Source: Pelagibius litoralis (GTDB lineage Bacteria > Pseudomonadota > Alphaproteobacteria > Kiloniellales > Kiloniellaceae). From it: 64,000 bases of DNA. Of this stretch, positions 34,344 through 42,619 are shown piece by piece; within the stretch, counting starts at the first letter, position 1; every line of letters begins with the position of its first letter. The notes under the pieces were generated by a model that worked only from the letters and a program-made list of their open reading frames with translations, was not told the origin of the DNA and ran no database searches. The position numbers and the translations under genes were made by a program. Location: the NCBI RefSeq assembly GCF_011683915.1, contig NZ_JAAQPH010000007.1, forward strand, positions 175,297 through 239,296, given 5' to 3'.

Positions 34344-35372
34344 ATGATCACACCACAGATCTGTTCAGGAACACGGCGCGTTTCGCGGCGGTCTCTACTG
34401 AAGTTCGGCGCGGCCGCTGCAGTTTTAGGTGGCAGCGCCAGTGTTGTTTCGCGCGCCTTTGCCGCCGGTTTTCCGGAGCGCAATATCGATATTGTCGTGC
34501 CGACCCGCGAGGGTGGTGGCGCCGACCGCAACCTGCGCGCCTTCACCGCCGTCTGGAAAAAGCACCTGGATACGAACTTCGAGCCTGGTTTCTATCCCGG
34601 CGCGTCGGGCCGTGTCGGCTATGAAGTCTACATGGGCAAGTTCGAGCCTGACGCTCACAGCCTGATCTTCGGCAACATGGGCCCGGAGGTCCTGAACTGG
34701 GTGGTGAAGGAACCGAGCTTCAACATCGACGATTACGTCTACTGGGGGCGCGTCGATACCGATCCCGGCTGCCTCTTCGTCGGCGCGGAAAGCAAGCTGA
34801 AGACCATCGAAGACGTCGTTGCCGAGGGCAAGAAGCGCAAGCTGAACGTCGGCACCAGCCGCCTTGCCCATCCGGCTTCCATCGGCATGTTGGCGCTGGC
34901 CGACAAAACCGGCATCGAGGTCAATCTGATCCCCCTGTCCGGCGGCAAGAAGACGGTCGCCGGTGCGGTTACCGGTGAGGTGGACCTGAGCGTCCTGACC
35001 TCCGGCACCGTTGCCGCGGCGGGCGATGCGGTGCGCACCCTGTTGGTCTTCAATGACGAGAACGTTCTCGGCGAAGCGCTCGACAGCGCGCCGACCATGA
35101 ACCAGCACTTCGGCACCGACCTGCCGCCGATGCTCTCGTCGCGCGCCTTCGGCATTCACAAAGCGGCGATCGACAATCATCCCGACCGCTTCGAGATGCT
35201 GCAATCGACCTTCCGCAAAGTTTTCGAGGACCCGGACTACAAGGCCTCCGTGTTGAAGGGCAAGGGCCACTGGGAATACGTCAACTACGGCGGTGTTGAG
35301 GAGTGCGGCAAGTTCAAACAGGCGATGCTGAGCCTGGGTGCCCAGTACAAACCCTTCCTGACCGGCGGTTGA
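34344..35372 (+). CDS. tctC: Tripartite tricarboxylate transporter substrate-binding protein TctC
   Basis: This 342-residue periplasmic binding protein has a twin-arginine signal (SRRSLLKFGAAAAVLGG, about residues 14-30) ending near AFA at 40. The mature part has NIDIVVPTREGGGADRNLRAFT, a Bug/TctC-family opening that binds carboxylate groups, and the later FGIHKAAIDNHPDRFEML segment. It should deliver an organic acid to the TctAB membrane complex. GGGAGGAGG precedes the ATG. The genes for TctB and TctA follow directly. Confidence 0.9.
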   Translation: MITPQICSGTRRVSRRSLLKFGAAAAVLGGSASVVSRAFAAGFPERNIDIVVPTREGGGADRNLRAFTAVWKKHLDTNFEPGFYPGASGRVGYEVYMGKFEPDAHSLIFGNMGPEVLNWVVKEPSFNIDDYVYWGRVDTDPGCLFVGAESKLKTIEDVVAEGKKRKLNVGTSRLAHPASIGMLALADKTGIEVNLIPLSGGKKTVAGAVTGEVDLSVLTSGTVAAAGDAVRTLLVFNDENVLGEALDSAPTMNQHFGTDLPPMLSSRAFGIHKAAIDNHPDRFEMLQSTFRKVFEDPDYKASVLKGKGHWEYVNYGGVEECGKFKQAMLSLGAQYKPFLTGG

Positions 35373-35439
35373 CCGGGTCGTTTTTTAGTGTGTCCGAGGG
35401 CCCGCGCAGGGCGGCGAACAGGTTTGGGATGACGTGACC

Positions 35440-35946
35440 ATGGCGTCGACGCAGGAAAGCGGCGGGAAGCGCCAGATCGGCGGTGAGCTCATCATCCCGG
35501 CCCTGGCGCTGGGATTTACGCTCTACTACATCAGTACCGTCATCAACTCGCCCTGGTCGGCGCAGCTGAATGCCTTTCTGGTGGGGTCGGTACTGATCCT
35601 GCTGGTGCTGGTGTTTTTCGGCCTCGCCCTGCGCGAGGTGCTGCTCGGGCGGGCGACCCTCGGCGTCTCGGGCCTCTTGGCGCCCTATGACATTCTTGCC
35701 AGGCGCCTCGGCTTCATGGCGATCAGTCTTGGCTATCTCGTCGTTATTCACTGGCTCGGCTTCACGCTGACCACCTTCGTCTTTCTGGCCGCATCGATGT
35801 TGCTGCTGGGCGGCGGCCGGCGGCCTGTCCTCTGCGTTTCGGCCGCAGCCGTCATGGCCACTGTCGCCTTCGGGGTCTTCGTTCTGCTTTTCGAGAAGCG
35901 CTTCCCCAAGGGCCCGATCGAACAGCTCGTCCAGGCGCTGACCTGA
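35440..35946 (+). CDS. tctB: Tripartite tricarboxylate transporter small subunit TctB
   Basis: This 168-residue membrane protein has four predicted helices (about 15-30, 45-65, 85-105 and 115-150), the layout of TctB. It forms the small membrane part of the TTT transporter. The ATG at 35440 is used; a GTG at 35434 is also possible. Its stop is one base from the tctA start. Confidence 0.88.
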   Translation: MASTQESGGKRQIGGELIIPALALGFTLYYISTVINSPWSAQLNAFLVGSVLILLVLVFFGLALREVLLGRATLGVSGLLAPYDILARRLGFMAISLGYLVVIHWLGFTLTTFVFLAASMLLLGGGRRPVLCVSAAAVMATVAFGVFVLLFEKRFPKGPIEQLVQALT

Positions 35947-35947
35947 C

Positions 35948-37474
35948 ATGGAGATCAACGCCGCGTTCTTCGTCGATCTCTTCCTGCACAGCCTTTCGCT
36001 GTGGTGGGTCATCGTTCCGTCGATTTTTCTGGGCCTCATCGTCGGCGCCATTCCGGGGTTCTCCGCCGCCAACACCATCATCGTCCTGCTGCCCTTTACC
36101 CTGATCATGGAGGTGGAGGTCGGCCTGGTCTTCATGGTCGCCCTCTATTGTGCCTCGCGCATGGGGGCCGGCATTCCGGCGATCCTGGTGAACATCCCCG
36201 GCACCGCCGGGGCGGCGGCAACGCCGCTGGACGGCTACCCCATGGTGAAGAAGGGCCAGGGGCAGCGGGCCCTTGCCATATCCTTCACTGCCTCGACCAT
36301 CGGCGGACTGCTGACCACCGCCGTTGCCCTGGCTTCGATGCCGATCCTGGCGCGTGTCGGCTTCTACATGCACTCCGTGGAGATGGTGGTGGTGATGCTG
36401 TTCGGCATCTCACTGATCGCCACCATCGCCGCGAAGGACACGCTGAAAGGCCTCATTGCCGGTTTTCTGGGCCTGATGATCGGTTCCATCGGGACCGATC
36501 ACGTCTATGCGACGCCGCGCGGAACCTTCGGCATTCTGGAGCTCTACGACGGTATTCCCCTGATCCCGGCCCTGGTCGGCCTTTTTGCGATTTCCGAGGC
36601 CTTCCTGGTGATCGAGGGAGAATCGATCCTCTCCCGGCACGGCCGGGAACGTCTTAAAACCGGCTCCTGGCTGCAGACCATCGACGGTATCAAGATCACC
36701 TTGAAGAAGTGGTGGCACGTCGCCTGGACCAGCCTTATCGGCCTTGTCATCGGCGTTACGCCGGGCGCCGGGGCGGCCATCGCCGCCTTTGTCGCCTATC
36801 AGCAATCGCGCGCGCTGTCGAAAACGCCGGAACTGTATGGGACCGGCCACGTGGAAGGCCTGATCGCGCCGGAATCGGCCAACAACGGGGTGACCGCCGG
36901 CACGCTGATCCCGCTGCTGGTGCTGGGCATTCCCGGCGGTGCGACGGCGGCCATCATGCTGGTGGTCATGCAGTATCAGGGCGTGAACGTCGGGCCGCGT
37001 CTCTTCGCCGAGCAGCCGCTGCTGGGCTACGGGATCTTCATGGCGATGTTCGTCACCTACCTGCTGATGGCGCTGACGATCCTGCCGATGTCGCGTTACA
37101 TGTCGCGGGTGACCCTGGTGTCGACCACCTATATGTCGCCCTTGATCATCGGCTTTACGTTGATCGGCTCCTTCGTGCCGCGGGAGTACATGTTCGACAT
37201 GTACCTGGCTTTCGCCTTCGGCATTCTCGGCTATATCGCGCGCAAGACCGGCTATCATGTCGCCGCCATCCTGATCGGCGTTATCCTGGGCCCGCTGATG
37301 GAGGGCTATATGCTGGTCGCCCTCCAGAAATCCGATGGCGACTTCCTGACACTGTTTTCCTCGCCGCTGGGCAATGTTCTCTGGCTCGCCCTGGCTCTGT
37401 CGCTGGTCCTGCCGCCTTTCATGAAGCATCGCCAGCGCCGCCGTAAAGGCGTTTTCGCGGAAGGGGAGGGCTAG
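35948..37474 (+). CDS. tctA: Tripartite tricarboxylate transporter permease TctA
   Basis: This 508-residue permease has about twelve membrane helices. Typical TctA stretches are LGLIVGAIPGFSAANTIIVLLPFT near the start, GAGIPAILVNIPGTAGAAATPLDGYPM near 70-100, and the repeated counterpart GLVIGVTPGAGAAIAAFVAY with LVLGIPGGATAAIML in the second half. It uses an ion gradient to bring in the acid bound by TctC. It is tightly coupled to tctB and is followed 3 bp later by the LVIVD gene. Confidence 0.92.
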   Translation: MEINAAFFVDLFLHSLSLWWVIVPSIFLGLIVGAIPGFSAANTIIVLLPFTLIMEVEVGLVFMVALYCASRMGAGIPAILVNIPGTAGAAATPLDGYPMVKKGQGQRALAISFTASTIGGLLTTAVALASMPILARVGFYMHSVEMVVVMLFGISLIATIAAKDTLKGLIAGFLGLMIGSIGTDHVYATPRGTFGILELYDGIPLIPALVGLFAISEAFLVIEGESILSRHGRERLKTGSWLQTIDGIKITLKKWWHVAWTSLIGLVIGVTPGAGAAIAAFVAYQQSRALSKTPELYGTGHVEGLIAPESANNGVTAGTLIPLLVLGIPGGATAAIMLVVMQYQGVNVGPRLFAEQPLLGYGIFMAMFVTYLLMALTILPMSRYMSRVTLVSTTYMSPLIIGFTLIGSFVPREYMFDMYLAFAFGILGYIARKTGYHVAAILIGVILGPLMEGYMLVALQKSDGDFLTLFSSPLGNVLWLALALSLVLPPFMKHRQRRRKGVFAEGEG

Positions 37475-37477
37475 GCC

Positions 37478-38758
37478 GTGGGCAGCTCTCGCGACGCTCT
37501 CGCGCGCAACATCCGGCGGATCGGGCATCTCGATCTGCCCGGCGGCGGGCAGGTGGTGGTGCAGGACGGCTATGCCTACATCGGCCACATGAAACCGCCC
37601 TTCGGGACGACCATCGTCGATGTCTCGGACCCCGGCAATCCGCGCATCGCCGCGCAGATCATGCTGGACGGCGATGCCTCCCATACCCACAAGGTGCGGG
37701 TGGTCGGCGACCTCATGATCACCAACGTCGAACAGAACCGGCGGCATTTTCTGCGCAAGGGCGAGGCCCTGCCGGAGACCCGCGCCGGTCTTGCCGCAAC
37801 GCTGGGACGGATGCCGGAGGACGGCGAACTGGCGGCGGCGCTGGGTGTCGAGGCGGCCGATATTGCCGAGCTGGACGCGGCGCGGCTGCGCGGTTATCAC
37901 GACGGCGGCTTCAAGGTCTATGACATCGCCGACAAGACCAGGCCGCGCGAGATCGCTCATCAGCGCACCTTCGGTTTCGGCAGCCATCGCTTCGACATGG
38001 ATGCGGACTACGCCTATATCTCCACGGAGATGGAGGGCTATCTCGGCAATATCCTGGTGATCTACGATCTGAAGGACCCTGAGCGCCCGACGGAGGTGTC
38101 GCGCTGGCACATGCCGGGTCAGCACATCGCCGCCGGGGAAAAGCCGACCTGGAAGGGCTACAAGAACCGCCTGCACCATGCGCTCCGGGTCGGCGATGAA
38201 CTTTGGGCTTCGGTCTGGCACGCCGGCTTCCGGGTGCTCGACGTCTCCGACATCACCAAGCCAAGGACGCTGGCTAGCCACGACTATCATCCGCCCTTTC
38301 CGGAGCCGACCCACACCGTCCTGCCGCTGGCGCAGCGGATCGGCGGGCGCCGCATCGCCGTGGCGGTGGATGAGGAGCACGATCACCGCCGCGGGCGCCT
38401 GCATGCCTTTCTCTGGGTCTTCGACGTCACCGACTACGACAACATCGTCGCGCTTTCGGCTTTCGACGTCAGCGAGCTGGATTCGCCCTGGGCCAGGGCG
38501 CCGGGCCGTTTCGGCGCCCATCAGTTCCGCGAGAAACTCGATACGCCGCTGGTCTATGCCACCTGGTTTTCCGGCGGGCTGCGGGTTGTCGACGTTTCCG
38601 ATCCCTTCGCACCTGTGGAGACGGCGCACTTCATCCCCGAGCCCCGGGGCGACGAGCCGAGCCCGCAGTCCAACGACGTCGATGTGGACGATAACGGCCT
38701 GATGTATCTGATCGACCGCAACCGCGGCTTCGACATCCTGGAAATGACGGGCGACTAG
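37478..38758 (+). CDS. LVIVD-repeat beta-propeller protein
   Basis: This 426-residue protein is built of repeats such as GGQVVVQDGYAYIGHM..TTIVDVSDPGNPR, GGFKVYDIADKTRP and GGLRVVDVSDPFAP, the LVIVD pattern of beta propellers. No signal peptide is seen, so it may be cytoplasmic. Histidines in ASHTHKVRV, GSHRFDMD, NRLHHAL and EEHDHRRGR recur at matching places and could bind metal, as in selenium-binding-protein-like propellers. The GTG start is 3 bp after tctA, so it is cotranscribed with the transporter. Its function is unknown. Confidence 0.78.
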   Translation: MGSSRDALARNIRRIGHLDLPGGGQVVVQDGYAYIGHMKPPFGTTIVDVSDPGNPRIAAQIMLDGDASHTHKVRVVGDLMITNVEQNRRHFLRKGEALPETRAGLAATLGRMPEDGELAAALGVEAADIAELDAARLRGYHDGGFKVYDIADKTRPREIAHQRTFGFGSHRFDMDADYAYISTEMEGYLGNILVIYDLKDPERPTEVSRWHMPGQHIAAGEKPTWKGYKNRLHHALRVGDELWASVWHAGFRVLDVSDITKPRTLASHDYHPPFPEPTHTVLPLAQRIGGRRIAVAVDEEHDHRRGRLHAFLWVFDVTDYDNIVALSAFDVSELDSPWARAPGRFGAHQFREKLDTPLVYATWFSGGLRVVDVSDPFAPVETAHFIPEPRGDEPSPQSNDVDVDDNGLMYLIDRNRGFDILEMTGD

Positions 38759-38828
38759 CGTGGATCATGATCATGCACAGGCCCCTTATTCAGTTTCGGC
38801 TGGTACTCGATCTTCGAGCTCGCAAGGC

Positions 38829-38942
38829 TCCCTCACCCCGACCCTCTCCCACGCAGGGGAGAGGGGGAAACAAAATAGGGTCGCTACATTTCCCTCTCCC
38901 CTTGCGGGAGAGGGAGGGGCCCGCGCAGCGGGAGGGTGAGGG
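38829..38942. repeat. CCCTCACC/CCTCTCCC-type palindromic repeat element
   Basis: Outer arms CCCTCACCCC (38829-38838) and GGGTGAGGGG (38933-38942) enclose two smaller palindromes: CCTCTCCC...GGGAGAGG (38841-38862) and CCCTCTCCC...GGGAGAGGG (38891-38913). This composite form is known as a dispersed intergenic repeat in GC-rich proteobacteria. It separates the LVIVD gene from the hydrolase gene and can form a large cruciform. Confidence 0.75.
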
Positions 38943-39010
38943 GTGGATCAGCTTTCCGCGCAGCGGGTCGGCGAGATAGCGCGGCTCAACACAAAAAGAA
39001 AGGCAGCTCT

Positions 39011-39952
39011 ATGGCAGGTGATGTGATGGATGAAGCGGCGAACGAGCAGGATGTGATCGGCGAGGAGCATTGGACCCACAAGGGTGATGTGAAGCTGTTC
39101 CTCTGGGAGAAGTATCTCGGCAAACCCGGCAACAAGAAAGGCACGGTGCTTTTCGTGCACGGCTCCTCCATGGCCTCGCAGCCGACTTTCGATCTGCATG
39201 TCGAGGGGCGACCCTTCAGTTCGGCCATGAACTACTTCGCGCTGCAGGGTTACGATACCTGGTGCGTGGATATGGAGGGTTACGGCCGTTCCACCAAGGA
39301 TCGCGACATCACCTGCGACATTGCCAACGGCGCCGACGATCTGGCCGCGGCCAGCGCCTATATCGAGAAAACCCGGGGCGCCGGGCCGCTGCTGGTCTAC
39401 GGCATTTCCTCCGGCGCCCTGCGCGCGGCGCTCTTTGCCGAACGTCATCCGGAGCGGGTGAAGCGTCTTGCCCTGGATGCCTTCGTCTGGACCGGGGAGG
39501 GCAGCCCCACCCTGGAACAGCGCCGCAAGAAATTGCCGCAGTTCATGGCGTCAAAGCGCCGGCCCATCGACTACGCCTTCGTACAGTCTATTTTTTCGCG
39601 CGATCATCCCGGTTGCGCCGAGGACAAGGTGGTCGACGCTTTTGCCGAGGCGATCACGGCGTTGGACGACTCCATGCCCAACGGCACCTACATCGACATG
39701 TGCAGCAAGTTGCCGCTGGTCGATCCCGACAGGATCACCGTGCCGACGCTCATCATGCGCGGCCAGTACGACGGCATCGCCGGTTTTGAGGACCTGGTGA
39801 AGTTCTTCGAGAAGCTGCCCAACCCGGACAAGCAGTTCACCGTGATGGCCGGCATCTCCCACGCCAGTTTCCAGCAGAAGAACTATATGCTGGCCTATCA
39901 CGTCCTGGCCGGATTCTTCGATCAACCCAAGTCGGTTTATCGGGAAGGCTAG
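39011..39952 (+). CDS. Alpha/beta hydrolase
   Basis: This 313-residue enzyme of the alpha/beta hydrolase fold has an oxyanion region VLFVHGSSM near 46-53. The nucleophile is S133 in GISSG, the acid D254 in GQYDG and the base H284 in GISHASF. The ATG at 39011 has AAAGG upstream and marks where the frame becomes protein-like. The substrate is unknown. It lies 252 bp after the LVIVD gene on the same strand, beyond a repeat element, so cotranscription with the tct genes is uncertain. Confidence 0.85.
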   Translation: MAGDVMDEAANEQDVIGEEHWTHKGDVKLFLWEKYLGKPGNKKGTVLFVHGSSMASQPTFDLHVEGRPFSSAMNYFALQGYDTWCVDMEGYGRSTKDRDITCDIANGADDLAAASAYIEKTRGAGPLLVYGISSGALRAALFAERHPERVKRLALDAFVWTGEGSPTLEQRRKKLPQFMASKRRPIDYAFVQSIFSRDHPGCAEDKVVDAFAEAITALDDSMPNGTYIDMCSKLPLVDPDRITVPTLIMRGQYDGIAGFEDLVKFFEKLPNPDKQFTVMAGISHASFQQKNYMLAYHVLAGFFDQPKSVYREG

Positions 39953-39970
39953 GGAAGGGGCGGCCCCTGC

Positions 39971-41017
39971 TCAGATGATCTCGTCTTCGTCGAAGAGGGG
40001 ATCGGCCTGCATTTCGGCTTCGATCATTTGCCCGACGGTGGCCTCCAGGCTGCCGGGCCGCTTGTGGCGGGCGATGTGCATCAGGCCGTCGCCCTGGTTG
40101 ACCACCGGCAGATTGGTGCGGCCGATCAGAAGGCCGCCGTCGCGGGCGCGGACCTCGGTTTCCATTTCGCCGAAAGGATCGGAAATGATACCCACCAGAT
40201 CGCCCTCGGCCACGCTGTCGCCGATGGTCTTGAAGCTGCGCAGCACACCGCCGTCAGGCGCCCGCAGCCAATAGCTCGACTGTGAGATGGTGGGTGCCAC
40301 CTTGGCGTCGCTGACGCTGCGGGCTGGCACCATGCCAAGCTGCTTCATCACCCGCAGGATGCCGGTGACACCGACCCGCACGGCGAACTCGTCGAAGCGC
40401 AGGCCCTCGCCCGCCTCGAACAGCATGACATCGGTGCCGACGTCCACGGCCGCTTGCCGCAGTGATCCTTCGCGCAAGGGAGCTTCGAGAATGACCGGTG
40501 CCCCGAAGACGATTGCCAGCTCCTCCATGCGCTTCTGTTCCGGCGAAATCCGGATCTGGGGCAGGTTCACCCGGTGAACCGCGGCGGAGTGAAGGTCGAT
40601 CCCGACATCCGCCCGGGCAACGATTTCTGTAAGGAAGAGATCGGCAAGCTGGCCTGCCAGGGATCCTTTGGCGGAGCCCGGAAAGGAGCGGTTGAGATCG
40701 CGCCGGTCCGGCAGGTAGCGCGAATGGCTGATGAAGCCGAAGGCATTGACGATGGGAATGGCGAGGAGCGTGCCGCGCAGCTTCGACATAACCGGCAGGG
40801 CCAGCAGGCGGCGGATGATTTCCACCCCGATGATCTCGTCGCCGTGAATGACGGCGGAGACGAAAAGTGTCGGGCCGGGCCGGGCGCCATGGGCGACATG
40901 GACCGGCAGCGCCATGGGCGTATGGTTGGAAAGAACCGAGAGCGGCAGGTCGACCGTCTGGCGTTGTCCCGCCTCGACGCTGTAGGTGCCGATCTGAAAG
41001 GCTGCCCGTCGCGTCAC
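39971..41017 (-). CDS. Succinylglutamate desuccinylase/aspartoacylase (AstE-like) family protein
   Basis: This 348-residue zinc amidohydrolase is of the M14-related AstE/ASPA family. The metal ligands are H58 and E61 (VIHGDE) and H143 (DLHSAA). R106 (RRDLNRSFPG) probably holds the carboxylate. The C-terminal beta domain (RSSYWLRAPDGGVLRSF-like) is usual. It follows the RimK-type ligase by 3 bp, and a retropepsin-like gene precedes that. This three-gene set recurs in proteobacteria. In this setting it may act on a glutamate-modified product, not on a free amino acid, which is an inference. Confidence 0.87.
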   Translation of the reverse strand: MTRRAAFQIGTYSVEAGQRQTVDLPLSVLSNHTPMALPVHVAHGARPGPTLFVSAVIHGDEIIGVEIIRRLLALPVMSKLRGTLLAIPIVNAFGFISHSRYLPDRRDLNRSFPGSAKGSLAGQLADLFLTEIVARADVGIDLHSAAVHRVNLPQIRISPEQKRMEELAIVFGAPVILEAPLREGSLRQAAVDVGTDVMLFEAGEGLRFDEFAVRVGVTGILRVMKQLGMVPARSVSDAKVAPTISQSSYWLRAPDGGVLRSFKTIGDSVAEGDLVGIISDPFGEMETEVRARDGGLLIGRTNLPVVNQGDGLMHIARHKRPGSLEATVGQMIEAEMQADPLFDEDEII

Positions 41018-41020
41018 GGA

Positions 41021-41926
41021 CTAGCCCCGGCCTTTGGTCTTGGTCTTGCCCGGCTTGGCGTTCTTTTCCAGGAACTGGATCATCAGGTCGGCGACGTCCA
41101 CACCGGTGGCGTTCTCGACCCCCTCCAGGCCCGGCGAGGAGTTCACCTCCATCACCACCGCGCCATGGTTGGAGCGCAGCATGTCGACACCGCAGACATT
41201 CAGGCCCATGGCCTTGGCGGCGCGCAGGGCGGTGGAGCGTTCCTCCGCCGTGATCTTGATCCGGCTGCCTTCGCCGCCGCGGTGCAGGTTGGAGCGGAAG
41301 TCGTCGCTGGCGCCCTTGCGCTGCATGGCGGCCACCACCTTGCCGCCGACCACGAAGGCGCGGATGTCGGTGCCGCCCGCTTCCTTGATGAATTCCTGGA
41401 CCAGGATGTTCACATTGGCGCCGCGAAAGGCCTCGACCACCGATTTGGCCGAGATCTGCGTGTCGGCCAGAACCACACCGATGCCCTGGGTGCCTTCCAG
41501 CAGTTTGATCACCACCGGTGCGCCGCCGGCGATCTTGATAACCTCTTCCGTCACCTTGGGATCGTGGGCGAAGGCGGTCACCGGCAGGCCGATGCCGTCG
41601 CGCGCCAGCAACTGCATGGACCGCAGCTTGTCGCGGGAGCGGCCGATGGCCACCGATTCGTTCAGCGGGAAGACCCCCATCATCTCGAACTGGCGCAGCA
41701 CCGCCAGGCCGTAGTACGTAATCGAGGCCCCGATCCGGGGGATCACCGCGTCGTAGCCGGCCAGTTTTTCGCCGTTGTAGATCACCATCGGGCGGTGCGA
41801 GGTGATGTTCATGTAGCAGCGCAGGGTGTTCACAATATCGAGCTCGTGGCCTCGGGCCTCTGCAGCCTGGACCAGGCGCTTGTGCGAATAGAGATTGGCG
41901 TTGCGGGCCAGCATAAGCATCTTCAT
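41021..41926 (-). CDS. rimK: RimK-type ATP-grasp alpha-L-glutamate ligase
   Basis: This 301-residue ATP-grasp ligase has the RimK pattern. There is an N-terminal [17 protein letters not shown] domain, and the ATP-binding block [15 protein letters not shown] is near 135-150. [28 protein letters not shown] is near 180-205 (in parts), and the Mg site [12 protein letters not shown] is near 260-271. RimK adds glutamates to the C-terminus of ribosomal protein S6 in E. coli and makes poly-glutamate. It lies 3 bp from the AstE-like gene and 59 bp after the retropepsin-like gene. Confidence 0.92.
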   Translation of the reverse strand: MKMLMLARNANLYSHKRLVQAAEARGHELDIVNTLRCYMNITSHRPMVIYNGEKLAGYDAVIPRIGASITYYGLAVLRQFEMMGVFPLNESVAIGRSRDKLRSMQLLARDGIGLPVTAFAHDPKVTEEVIKIAGGAPVVIKLLEGTQGIGVVLADTQISAKSVVEAFRGANVNILVQEFIKEAGGTDIRAFVVGGKVVAAMQRKGASDDFRSNLHRGGEGSRIKITAEERSTALRAAKAMGLNVCGVDMLRSNHGAVVMEVNSSPGLEGVENATGVDVADLMIQFLEKNAKPGKTKTKGRG

Positions 41927-41985
41927 CGGCGCATCCTGGATTCGGCGTTTCGGGGCCTTGGGTCGTCATTAACTTTGCGCACGCC

Positions 41986-42516
41986 TCAAGCTTTCTGCCT
42001 GGGGCTTAAGAGAAAGGACCGTGTCGGGTGTACCAGAAAGCGCCCGGCACGCAACGAGGTTCTGCCGAAGAGCATTTCAAAACCCATCTCTGCCCGATTG
42101 GTCAGGGTAACCTCGATATCGAACTGCCGGCCGCCCAGCACCACCGGCGTGGAAATGACATAGCGTTCCTGCGCGTGGCCGCTGGAGCTTTTGACCGGCC
42201 GATGATCGCGCACCGGTGCCCGGCACTGGATTCTTGCCAGGTCGCGGACGCCGCCCGTATGGGGGGCAACCTCGAAGGCGACCCAGAGCGCGCCGGCGTT
42301 GTCGAAGGGGGTGATGTGCATGGCATGAAGGGCGGAGGTGCGGGCGCCGGTATCGACCTTCGCCTTGATCCGCGCGACCCCCAGGCCGGGGAGGGAGAGC
42401 CATTCGCGCCAGCCGATGAGGGCTTGTTTCTCGAGCAGCCCGGCGACTTCAGTCTTGATCCCCCGCCTTTTGGGCGCAGCCTCCGGCGCCTTCGGCTTTT
42501 TCAGCTTTTTTGCCAT
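41986..42516 (-). CDS. RimB/retropepsin-like putative aspartyl protease (DUF785)
   Basis: This 176-residue protein begins with a basic tail (MAKKLKKPKAPEAAPKRRG). Its retropepsin-like motif is KVDTGARTSALHAMHI at about 52-67, where D54 would be the catalytic Asp, and the second half has LTNRAEMGFEMLFGRTSL. The family is often named ATP-dependent zinc protease, and Pseudomonas RimB acts together with RimK on S6 glutamylation. It is the first gene of the three-gene set on the minus strand. Confidence 0.88.
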   Translation of the reverse strand: MAKKLKKPKAPEAAPKRRGIKTEVAGLLEKQALIGWREWLSLPGLGVARIKAKVDTGARTSALHAMHITPFDNAGALWVAFEVAPHTGGVRDLARIQCRAPVRDHRPVKSSSGHAQERYVISTPVVLGGRQFDIEVTLTNRAEMGFEMLFGRTSLRAGRFLVHPTRSFLLSPRQKA

Positions 42517-42619
42517 CGCGCGTGACCGCCGGCCCCCAGTAGAACTGCTTTCCGTCGATGCTGACGGACCTTGGGGGCCGGATCAAGGAAACTATCGCCG
42601 GCCGGGGATGCCCCGGTGG

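Noticed and set aside
36410..38629. A 739-codon minus-strand frame opposite tctA and the LVIVD gene
   Set aside because: It is shadow sequence with Arg, Gln and His bias. Both plus-strand genes are better supported.
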